Assembly (NCBI GenBank): GCA_003561665.1
Contig: PWVY01000170.1
Coordinates: 1 to 8,072 of the forward strand
DNA from: Thermoplasmata archaeon
GTDB lineage: Archaea > Thermoplasmatota > SW-10-69-26
DNA length: 8,072 nucleotides
Direction: 5' to 3'
In this document: in pieces, positions 1-6,171 of the stretch
How positions within the stretch are numbered: the stretch's first letter is position 1
Layout: each line of letters begins with the position of its first letter
Program-made: the position numbers and the translations under genes
Notes under the pieces: model-generated
The model's input: the letters and a program-made list of their open reading frames with translations, nothing else
What the model was told of the DNA's origin: nothing
The model's database searches: none

Positions 1-68
1 ACGTGGGGGGTTGGTGTTTGCCCGGGATGCGGGTGAGGGTTGGTGCGCGATGCGGACAGGGCGCAGGG

Positions 69-506
69 TTAGGTGAGGAGGGCGTGGGTTTGGGGGCGGT
101 TCATGACCCAGATGGCGTAGATGCCGAAGAGGGTGCCGATGGGGATGTTGAAGAGGCTGATGGCGGCGATGACGTAGACCCAGATCTTGGCCCAGGCTTG
201 CTGTTGGAGAAGCCCGATCCCGGCGAGCAACCCGGGAAGGCTCAACGCGGCCATGAGAAGACCCGCGATGAGACCCGCGCCCGCGATGAGGGGTCCAAGG
301 GCGGGCACGTCCGCGAACGCGGTGGCGAACCCGGCGCCCACCAAGCTTCCCAGGAAAAGGAGGAGCCCTGCGAGGAGAAGGGGCACGGCGACGACGAGGC
401 AAAGAACGCCCACGACGGTGACGTGCGTCTCCATGTTGTTCGACCCGGTCGGAGCGGTTCGTTGGCCGTGCGTGCGTGGGGATTGCTCGTGTTCGTCGTG
501 GTTCAT
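69..506 (-). CDS. Small multi-pass membrane protein of unknown function
   Basis: A 145-residue protein. Residues 1-27 are hydrophilic and rich in His, Asp, Glu and Thr. The rest is hydrophobic, with likely membrane segments near residues 28-53, 71-98 and 106-135 (the last may be two short helices). The C-terminal part has Trp-Ala-Lys near 105-107, then Asn120-Ile-Pro-Ile-Gly-Thr and Gly-Ile-Tyr-x-x-Trp-Val near 128-134. From memory this resembles a widespread group of small uncharacterised bacterial and archaeal membrane proteins ending in a similar G-T-x-x-G-x-Y-x-x-W pattern. No catalytic motif is visible. The ATG at 506 has a GAGGAGG-like sequence about 17 nt upstream, rather far. A second in-frame ATG at 434 would remove the hydrophilic tail but has no better ribosome site. 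It lies 70 nt after the MFS gene on the same strand and may be its last operon partner. Function unknown. Confidence 0.7.
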   Translation of the reverse strand: MNHDEHEQSPRTHGQRTAPTGSNNMETHVTVVGVLCLVVAVPLLLAGLLLFLGSLVGAGFATAFADVPALGPLIAGAGLIAGLLMAALSLPGLLAGIGLLQQQAWAKIWVYVIAAISLFNIPIGTLFGIYAIWVMNRPQTHALLT

Positions 507-576
507 CAGGGCGCCTCTGGGGCCTCCTCGAGGCTACGCGAGGGCTTGGTTGTTTTGCTTCAACCCTGCGCGCGCA

Positions 577-1860
577 TCACCCGGGCGTGGGAGCAGCGGG
601 ACCGGGGCGTGCTTGGTTATCCGGCGGGTACACGACGCGGGCAAGGATCAACACGCTCACCAAGCCCACCAGGGACGCGGTCACGAACAACCCCTGCCAT
701 CCCACGTACTGCGCAATGAACCCACCCATCAACGCGCCCACCAAGCTGCCTAGCCCGACAGCGATGTTGTACAACCCGATCAACTCCCCCTTGTCCCGGA
801 TCTGCATGCCCTTGAACAACGCCGCCGGCCCCGTCGTGTTGATGATCGCCCACGTCACGCCACCGATGATCAGCAACAAGATCGCCGCCACCAACGGCGA
901 CAAGAACGGCACCACCAACAACAAGAACATGCCCGAACGCGCCCCCACCGCCCCGATCTGCAACGGACGAAACCCGATCGTGTCCGCCACGCGACCCGCG
1001 GGCCCGAACAAGACCGCGCTGATGGCCGCAGCCAAGATGAAAAGCCCCAAAATCACCGACTCGCTCAACCCAGCCTCGAACAAGTACAACGGGAACAACA
1101 CGAACCCCGCCGTGGTCCCCATGAACGCGATGAAGATCGCCAACAAGTACCCCCACGCCCGACGCTCAACCCCCTCCAACCGCGGCCGGTACACCAACCC
1201 TGCAGGGTTGAACATGCGCCGCTGCACGCTCATCTGGAACGGGATCTGGAAATTCCGGAACACCTGATGCACCTCCTTTTGCGTCAAATGCGAGGAAGGC
1301 TCCCGGATCCACACCAACCCCAACCCCACGCTCACCAACGACACCACGCCACCCACAACGAACAACATGCGCGTCGGCTGCACGAACGCCAACCCCACAC
1401 CCACCGTTAACCCCACCACGAACCCCACGCCGCTTATGCCCTGCAAGCGCCCCATGCGCTCCCCGATCGTCTCCTCCGTGCTCTCATCTGCCACCAACGC
1501 CCCCGCTGCAGCCCCGTACGCCATGCTCATCAACCCGAACACGGACCGCCACGCGAACAACACCCAGAAACTCCGCGTGAACGCCATCCCCAACAACGAA
1601 ACCGCGCCACCCACGAACCCCAAGATGATGAACGCCTTCCGCTTGGCCACCTGATCGCTCGAACGCCCCCACACGAACGCTCCCAAAACCGCCAAAAGCT
1701 GGAAACTGGCCTCCATCATCCCGATCCGGGACGCGCTAGCCCCCGCGAACGCTGCAGCGTACACGGGAAGGATAGGGCCCGTTAAGCCCTCTGCCATGCG
1801 CATCGGGAAAAACGCGTACGGCCAACCGGAGGGACCCTCACGCGTACGAGTACCCACCAT
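577..1860 (-). CDS. Major facilitator superfamily (MFS) transporter
   Basis: A 427-residue protein of the usual MFS length, with about 12 membrane segments in two halves. The loop between TM2 and TM3 carries the MFS motif A pattern: Gly65, Ser68-Asp69 and Lys73-Arg74. The second half has a weaker copy, Gly-Arg-Val-Ala-Asp near residues 296-300. A basic, mostly hydrophilic central loop of about 50 residues (186-238) joins the halves, as in many MFS proteins. Residues 125-135 (Asp-Glu-Ser-Thr-Glu-Glu, then Gly-Glu-Arg) before TM5 resemble MFS drug or metabolite exporters, but the substrate cannot be told. The protein ends in a short Pro/Ala/Gly-rich tail. The ATG at 1860 has no strong ribosome site. 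It follows the HEPN-like gene by 81 nt and precedes the small membrane protein by 70 nt, all on one strand. Four-fold codons are dominated by G endings (GTG, GCG) with TTG for Leu, unlike the HEPN-like gene. Confidence 0.93.
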   Translation of the reverse strand: MVGTRTREGPSGWPYAFFPMRMAEGLTGPILPVYAAAFAGASASRIGMMEASFQLLAVLGAFVWGRSSDQVAKRKAFIILGFVGGAVSLLGMAFTRSFWVLFAWRSVFGLMSMAYGAAAGALVADESTEETIGERMGRLQGISGVGFVVGLTVGVGLAFVQPTRMLFVVGGVVSLVSVGLGLVWIREPSSHLTQKEVHQVFRNFQIPFQMSVQRRMFNPAGLVYRPRLEGVERRAWGYLLAIFIAFMGTTAGFVLFPLYLFEAGLSESVILGLFILAAAISAVLFGPAGRVADTIGFRPLQIGAVGARSGMFLLLVVPFLSPLVAAILLLIIGGVTWAIINTTGPAALFKGMQIRDKGELIGLYNIAVGLGSLVGALMGGFIAQYVGWQGLFVTASLVGLVSVLILARVVYPPDNQARPGPAAPTPG

Positions 1861-1941
1861 GATCTCGCTTGAGACTCGAACCGTCGTGGAAAACCGTTCG
1901 CCTCCCCGAACAAGGCACCGGTGTTCGCACCAAGAAACCGC

Positions 1942-2343
1942 TTAGCGCAACCTCTCCTCGCACGCATCCACGATGCGCGTAGCCAACCGGATAACCTCTT
2001 GAGCCTGCTCGTCCCGAACGTACTCCACGTTGCCTCCCTCCCGCGCCTCCACACTGGCCGTCTCCAAGTCCACCTCGACAGGATCATGCACCTCGTCGAT
2101 GCCCTCGCTAGCCGCTAGCAACGCATCGCGCTCTGGGGCTTCTTCGAACACGCTCCGCGCCAAGTCCTTCACCTTCTCTCCTCTTGGAAGCTGGATACCC
2201 TCCTCGTGGGCGACGACGCGGAGCGCATCCTCAGCCGCCTCTTTGGCAAGGAGCGCGGCCCATTCATTGAACCGCGCATCGGCCTCCTCTTGGGCTCGCT
2301 CAAGGTTGTCTCGGGCCTGGGGCAAGCTCTCCCTTGTGGACAC
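1942..2343 (-). CDS. HEPN-like domain protein
   Basis: With a GTG start at 2343 the protein has 133 residues, the usual size of a lone HEPN domain. Helix 1 is Ala/Arg/Glu-rich (residues 8-23). Next comes the 'aflaqqaaEkalKal'-like segment, here Trp28-Ala-Ala-Leu-Leu-Ala-Lys-Glu-Ala-Ala-Glu-Asp-Ala-Leu (28-41). Then follow a GxxxxRGEKVKDLA segment (49-62) where family members often have a His-Asp-Leu, an acidic loop (80-100), and a last helix after Glu107-Tyr108 where many relatives have Arg-Tyr-Pro. HEPN proteins are all-helical and act as RNases, nucleotidyltransferase partners or binding modules. The RX4-6H RNase motif is not seen at its usual place, and no MNT gene is adjacent. The frame stays open further upstream to an ATG at 2523, but that stretch is low-complexity, lacks coding bias and would overlap the divergent gene. 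A TTG at 2325 preceded by AGGGAG is another possible start. Assignment is by pattern, not by a search. Confidence 0.68.
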   Translation of the reverse strand: MSTRESLPQARDNLERAQEEADARFNEWAALLAKEAAEDALRVVAHEEGIQLPRGEKVKDLARSVFEEAPERDALLAASEGIDEVHDPVEVDLETASVEAREGGNVEYVRDEQAQEVIRLATRIVDACEERLR

Positions 2344-2512
2344 GTCGATTGATGGAGGGGAAGGACGTAAAGGTTCATGGCCATCATGGGACGAATCGGA
2401 GCCTTGATGGTCTCCTCTTGGTTCTTGCGTAGGGGGTTCTGATCGCGAACGTGCTCCGGATGGACCCGATAGCCTGTGGGATGATGATTTCGTCCGTGTG
2501 GGGGGTCGTTGA
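2344..2512. promoter_or_regulatory. Divergent intergenic region with weak promoter candidates
   Basis: This gap separates the minus-strand HEPN-like gene from the plus-strand exchanger pair and should hold both promoters. For the minus-strand gene, CTTTAC (plus-strand GTAAAG, 2367-2372) is centred about 26 nt upstream of the GTG at 2343, the distance expected of an archaeal TATA box on a leaderless transcript, but the match is poor. For the exchanger gene the only AT-rich patch at about the right place is GATGATTT (2483-2490). A run of six G (2500-2505) seven bases before its GTG could act as a weak ribosome site. An 8-bp palindrome, ATGGCCAT, lies at 2377-2384. None of these is strong on its own. 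Confidence 0.35.
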
Positions 2513-4192
2513 GTGACGACCATTGCGTTGGCTGCGGATTTCGCGATCATCGTCGCGGCGGCGACGGTGATGGGGTTAATCGCGCGCCAATTGGGCCAGC
2601 CGACCATCGTAGCGTACCTGGCCACGGGGCTGGTGCTGGGTCCGGTGATGTTCGATGTGGTCACGGCAGAGGGCCTTGTCGAGCTGATGGCTGAGTTGGG
2701 TCTGGGGTTCTTGCTGTTCCTGCTTGGCATCAAGATGCGGTTGGATGACATCCGCGAGATTTTGAGGCCGGTGATCAACATCGCCGTGCTGCAGACCGTC
2801 TTGCAGACGGCGCTTGCGTTCGGTGTGGCGTACGTGTTGGGGTTCTCGATGACGGAGACGGTCGTGATCGCTTTGGCGACGGTGTTCGGGGCCACGCCCA
2901 TCATCGTGAAGGTGCTCACGGACAAGGATGAGATCACGACGCTTCCGGGGAAGATCGATGTGGGCGTCCTGATCATCCAGGACATCTACCTGGTCATCGT
3001 GTTGGCGATGTTCAGCGCGGAGAACATCGCGAACCCTCGGGAGATCGGGGTCACGCTCCTGGTGGTGTTGGGCATGATGGTCGCGATCGGGTTCATCGCC
3101 ATCGCATCGTCACGGTACGTGCTTCCGCGGCTTTTCAAGACGATCGCGGATAAGAAGGATGTGTTCTTCTTGCTCGGGATCGCGTGGGCGTTCGTGTTCA
3201 TCCTCGTCACCGAGCATTTCAACCTTAGCGTGGAGGTTGGTGCTTTCCTTGCGGGCTTAAGCATCGCGCAGTTGCCCTACAGCACGGAGCTGGAGGAGCG
3301 CATCGCCCCCTTGACGGACTTCTTTATTCTCGTGTTCTTCTCCAGCATCGGTTTGCACCTGGCGGCGGACGACCTTCTTGCATACTGGGTGGAGGCTGTC
3401 ATCGCGAGCATCATCCTCCTGGTGGGGAATTTCTGGATCATGTTCTACCTCATTGATCGAGAGAAGTTCAGCGTGGAGACGAGTTTCTTGGGGAGCATCA
3501 ACATGATCCAGGTTAGTGAGTTCAGCCTCGTCGTGGGGGGGCTTGCTCTCGCGCAGGGTTTCATCGACGCGCAGGTGCTGGGCTTCTTGAGCCTGATGGC
3601 GTTGGGGACCATGACGTTCTCAACGTACGTGATCACCTACAACAACGAGATCTACGACCGCGTTCGCCCCTTCTTTTCCCGGTGGGAGAGCGAGGAAAAG
3701 CGCGACGTGGCGCTCCGTACCTACGAGGGGCACGCGGTCGCCATCGGGTACGATGAGATCACTCGGCGCGTGCTTCCTCTCCTTGATGAGCACTTCGACG
3801 ACGTGATCGTGATCGATCGCCGGACCGATCACGTGGACACGCTCAAAGCAGCCGGGTTCGATGTGATCTATGGTGACTTGCGGCATCGAGAGGTTCGCAA
3901 GGCAGCCAACCTAGCCAAAGCAAGCTTCGTGCTCAGTTCAAGCGCTCAGACTGAGATCAACGCACGCCTCATCGACGAGACCGCGGACGATGCGCTCGTG
4001 TTCATGGAGGCCGAGAACCACAAGGACGCTGTGAGGATGTACGAGGCGGGCGCGGACTACGTGATCATGCCCGCGTCCTTGACTGTGCAAAGCCTGATCG
4101 GCCTTTTGGAGGCCTACCGGGAGGGGAGAGAAACGCTCGAGTCGAAGCTTGAGGACGCGCATGAAAAGCTCAGGGGGAACCCGCTTGGCTGA
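2513..4192 (+). CDS. CPA2-family cation transporter with a degenerate TrkA-N (RCK) domain, subunit 1 of a tandem pair
   Basis: A 559-residue protein. Residues 1-380 form a CPA2 (KefB/KefC/NapA-like) membrane domain of about 12-13 helices that exchanges or conducts monovalent cations such as K+ or Na+ against H+. Supporting features are the N-terminal gly-rich helix pair (to Leu-Gly-Pro44), Leu-Phe-Leu-Leu-Gly-Ile-Lys (68-74), the unwound helix Gly-Ala-Thr-Pro (126-129), Gln156-Asp157 at the ion site, Val-Gly-Ala-Phe-Leu-Ala-Gly-Leu (242-249) and Ser-Glu-Phe (335-337). Residues 405-530 form a TrkA-N/RCK Rossmann domain. Two things are odd. The helix-10 Lys, 30 residues before Glu336 in KefC, is Asn306. 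The GxGxxG nucleotide motif reads G412-Y-D414-E-I-T417, although Asp435 after beta-2 remains. Helical charged residues 535-553 end the protein. The GTG start at 2513 follows a run of six G. It overlaps the start of the second exchanger gene, implying co-translation. Ion specificity cannot be told. Confidence 0.93.
   Translation: MTTIALAADFAIIVAAATVMGLIARQLGQPTIVAYLATGLVLGPVMFDVVTAEGLVELMAELGLGFLLFLLGIKMRLDDIREILRPVINIAVLQTVLQTALAFGVAYVLGFSMTETVVIALATVFGATPIIVKVLTDKDEITTLPGKIDVGVLIIQDIYLVIVLAMFSAENIANPREIGVTLLVVLGMMVAIGFIAIASSRYVLPRLFKTIADKKDVFFLLGIAWAFVFILVTEHFNLSVEVGAFLAGLSIAQLPYSTELEERIAPLTDFFILVFFSSIGLHLAADDLLAYWVEAVIASIILLVGNFWIMFYLIDREKFSVETSFLGSINMIQVSEFSLVVGGLALAQGFIDAQVLGFLSLMALGTMTFSTYVITYNNEIYDRVRPFFSRWESEEKRDVALRTYEGHAVAIGYDEITRRVLPLLDEHFDDVIVIDRRTDHVDTLKAAGFDVIYGDLRHREVRKAANLAKASFVLSSSAQTEINARLIDETADDALVFMEAENHKDAVRMYEAGADYVIMPASLTVQSLIGLLEAYREGRETLESKLEDAHEKLRGNPLG
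4151..4187 (+). promoter_or_regulatory. Ribosome-binding sites deciding the start of the second exchanger
   Basis: Two starts are plausible. ATG at 4161 follows GAGG (4151-4154) with six bases between. TTG at 4185 follows a GGGGG run (4173-4177) with seven bases between, and overlaps the TGA of the first gene by eight bases. The frame also has a TTG at 4149. ATG 4161 is preferred for its codon. Either choice places initiation inside the end of the upstream gene, as in translationally coupled partners. Confidence 0.5.
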
Positions 4193-5840
4193 CCTCTTGA
4201 CCGCCTTGGCCCTGGTCTTCATCTCGGCTGGCGCGCTCTTGCTTGTCACAAGCCGATGGGATCTCCCCACCGTGCCGCTGTTGATTGTGGCAGGCTTGAT
4301 GATCGGGCCCTTCGTCGCGGAAGGGGAGTTGTTGACGCTAGCCCAATGGGGCATCGCGTTCCTCGTGTTCGGGTTCGGTGTTCGCGAGGATTTGACCCGC
4401 GTGAAGGTCACGTTCACGGATGCCGGGTGGGTCGCTTTGGCACAGATTCTCGTGCTTGGCACGGTCGTGATAGGGCTTGCTCTTTGGTGGGGCCTTTCCC
4501 TGTGGGATGCCACGTACCTGGGCATCGCGGCGGCGTTGAGTTCAACCATCGTGGGCAGCGAGAACCTGCGGCAGGCGATCGTGGGCCGCAAGGTGCATGG
4601 GTGGTTGGCGGACAGCGTGCACTTCCTGGAGGATTTGCTCGCGGTGGTGCTCGTGTTGGTGTTGACCGCCTTGGCGGTGGGGTTGCCGGTGGCGGATGCG
4701 TTGGCTTGGGGCGTGGTGTTCTTCGCGGTGGCGTTCGTGATTAACCGGTTCTTGTTCGGCGCGTTGGAGTGGTTGGCTGGGTCCTCGCAGGAGCTGATGA
4801 CGATGGGGGCGGTGACGGTGTTGGTGGGGTTCTTGGCTGCGAGCGAGTTGGTGGGGATCAGCATCGTGGTGGGTGCGTTCGCGGCGGGGTTGGCGATCCG
4901 GGCGGACGCGGAGCGCTACTTGAGCATGTTGAACGGTTTGGATTCGATTCAGAGCTTCTTTTCAGCGATTTTCTTTGTGACGCTTGGCGCGTTGGTGTCG
5001 TGGGTGGGTGTGGAGGCGTTGGCGTGGGTGGGCGTGTTGGTGGTGGCGACGGCGGTGGTGAAGCCGGGGTTGACGATGGTGGTGTTGACGCTTCGTGGGT
5101 ACGATGCGCGTACGGCGTCGAGGGTGGCGGCGGGGTTGGATCAGGTGAGCGAGTTCGCGTTGGTGATAGCGATCCATGGGTTCTTGGCGGGGGTGTTGGC
5201 GCCGGGGTTGTTTGATGCGATCGTGTTGGCTGCGGCGGCGACGATGGTGACGAGCGCGTTGACGGTGGAGTATGGGGCGGGGGTGTACGAGCGTTGGCTT
5301 CGTCGCTTGTTGGGGGAGCGGGCTCCGTCGAGGGTGGTGCGGGAGAGTCGTGTGGAAGAGGGGCTTGGTGGGCATGTGATCGTGGCGGGGTTTGGGGAGG
5401 TGGGGCGTCCGTTGGTGGGGCGGTTGTTGGAGGAGGGTGAGCGTGTGGTCGTGGTGGAGTCGGATCCTCGGTTGCGGGAGGAGCATGTGGAGGCGGCGGT
5501 GGAGAATTACGTGGCGGGGGATGCTTCGTTGCCGATGGTGTGGGAGTTGGCGCGGGCGGAGCATGCGTCGTTGATCGTGAGCACGGTTCCGGAGCCACCG
5601 GTGGCGGAGGCGTTGTTGGGGTTGGAGACGGAGGCGGTGCGGTTGTTGGAGGCGGTGGATCGCGAGGCGGCGTTGGCGTTGTTGGATCGTGGCGTGGAGG
5701 GGGCCTTCGTGCGGGATTCGACGGCGTCGTTCCAGTTGGTGGATGATGTGCGTGCTGTGTTGGAGGATCCGGAGCGGTTGGAGGAGGTGCAGGATGCGAA
5801 CCGGCGGTTGTTGTCTTTGGGTGGATCGGGGTTGTGGTAG
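4161..5840 (+). CDS. CPA2-family cation/H+ antiporter with intact TrkA-N (RCK) domain, subunit 2 of a tandem pair
   Basis: From ATG 4161 this is also 559 residues. Residues 10-385 form a CPA2 membrane domain, with Leu-Ser-Ser-Thr (126-129) in the unwound helix, Glu157-Asp158 at the ion site, Val-Gly-Ala-Phe-Ala-Ala-Gly-Leu (237-244), Lys301 in helix 10 and Ser330-Glu331-Phe 30 residues later, the KefC spacing. Electrogenic NapA-like proteins have Asp-Asp here and KefC-like ones Gln-Asp, so Glu-Asp is uncommon in my recollection. The chain then has a TrkA-N/RCK domain (404-520) with an intact G410-F-G412-E-V-G415 loop and Glu433 ending beta-2, which fits NAD(H) rather than NADP(H). The last 50 residues are acidic and helical. 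It overlaps the end of the first exchanger gene. From about 4640 onward codons become almost entirely TTG, GTG, GCG and GGG, unlike the first third of the gene. It could be a separate homodimer, but pairing with the upstream chain seems likelier. Confidence 0.92.
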   Translation: MKSSGGTRLADLLTALALVFISAGALLLVTSRWDLPTVPLLIVAGLMIGPFVAEGELLTLAQWGIAFLVFGFGVREDLTRVKVTFTDAGWVALAQILVLGTVVIGLALWWGLSLWDATYLGIAAALSSTIVGSENLRQAIVGRKVHGWLADSVHFLEDLLAVVLVLVLTALAVGLPVADALAWGVVFFAVAFVINRFLFGALEWLAGSSQELMTMGAVTVLVGFLAASELVGISIVVGAFAAGLAIRADAERYLSMLNGLDSIQSFFSAIFFVTLGALVSWVGVEALAWVGVLVVATAVVKPGLTMVVLTLRGYDARTASRVAAGLDQVSEFALVIAIHGFLAGVLAPGLFDAIVLAAAATMVTSALTVEYGAGVYERWLRRLLGERAPSRVVRESRVEEGLGGHVIVAGFGEVGRPLVGRLLEEGERVVVVESDPRLREEHVEAAVENYVAGDASLPMVWELARAEHASLIVSTVPEPPVAEALLGLETEAVRLLEAVDREAALALLDRGVEGAFVRDSTASFQLVDDVRAVLEDPERLEEVQDANRRLLSLGGSGLW

Positions 5841-6048
5841 GATCGTTTGGGGTGTTGTTCTCGTTGGTTTGATGTTCGCATCTTGTTGATGATAGAGTTC
5901 AGGGGTTTGGCTTGCGGTTTATCCGGTTGTGGGTGTTTTGCTCGAGGGTTCGCTTGGGCGCGTTTTTGGAGGGGGATGAGTGGTTTCGAGTGTTCTGGTT
6001 GGGGGAGGATGCGTTCTGGTGGTTCGGGCGTGTTGAGGAGGGTGGACG
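5841..6048. other. Convergent intergenic gap, G/T-rich on the plus strand
   Basis: Together with 6049-6171 this is the 331-bp gap between convergent genes. It is G/T-rich on the plus strand, like the end of the preceding gene. Short open frames exist on both strands, but their predicted peptides are Trp/Cys/Gly-rich or Pro/Thr/Ser-rich without domain pattern, so no gene is called. T-rich patches (for example around 5855-5890) could serve as an archaeal terminator for the exchanger genes, though no long T run is seen. Confidence 0.5.
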
Positions 6049-6115
6049 CCTTCAGCGGATTGTAACGCGTCCTCTTCCGAGCGGATGGAGGACTGCTTGG
6101 AGCGTCCGCTGAAGG
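6049..6115. repeat. Nested inverted repeat able to form a two-tier hairpin
   Basis: The arm CCTTCAGCGGA (6049-6059) is a perfect 11-bp inverted match to TCCGCTGAAGG (6105-6115), with a further T-G wobble (6060/6104). Inside it, GTCCTC (6069-6074) pairs with GAGGAC (6088-6093). That stem extends outward by G6067-C6096 and C6068-G6095 across a bulged T6094. It extends inward by a T-G wobble and TCC/GGA around a GAGC loop (6079-6082). The outer and inner stems are separated by an internal loop of about 6 and 7 bases. It sits between the 3' ends of two convergent genes, so it may be a bidirectional terminator, a 3'-end stabiliser or a small structured RNA. No U run follows on either strand, so it is not a bacterial-style intrinsic terminator. 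Confidence 0.6.
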
Positions 6116-6171
6116 GCCGTGAGGGCTTGGGGAGGGCCGCCTTCGCTGAGGTCACAGGCTGTTGTGGATTT

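Noticed and set aside
548..565. GGTTG/CAACC hairpin after the MFS stop codon as a terminator
   Set aside because: Only five base pairs and no T run on the transcribed side, so it could easily be chance.
476..1267. Long plus-strand open frame opposite the MFS gene
   Set aside because: The predicted product is Asn/Pro/Thr-rich without domains. It is open only because the MFS strand's G-ending codons create few stops in antisense.
2344..2985. N-terminal extension of the HEPN-like frame up to an ATG at 2985 or 2523
   Set aside because: The upper part runs antisense inside the first exchanger gene, and 2344-2523 is Ser/Pro/His-rich with no codon bias. The 133-residue form already covers a full HEPN domain.
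4858..5598. Antisense Pro/Thr-rich open frame opposite the second exchanger
   Set aside because: It is a low-complexity by-product of the GTG/GCG/TTG-rich coding strand. The sense frame has clear CPA2 and RCK motifs.
5847..6065. Short plus-strand open frame in the convergent gap
   Set aside because: The product is Cys/Trp/Gly/Arg-rich without pattern and there is no ribosome site. It follows local G/T bias.
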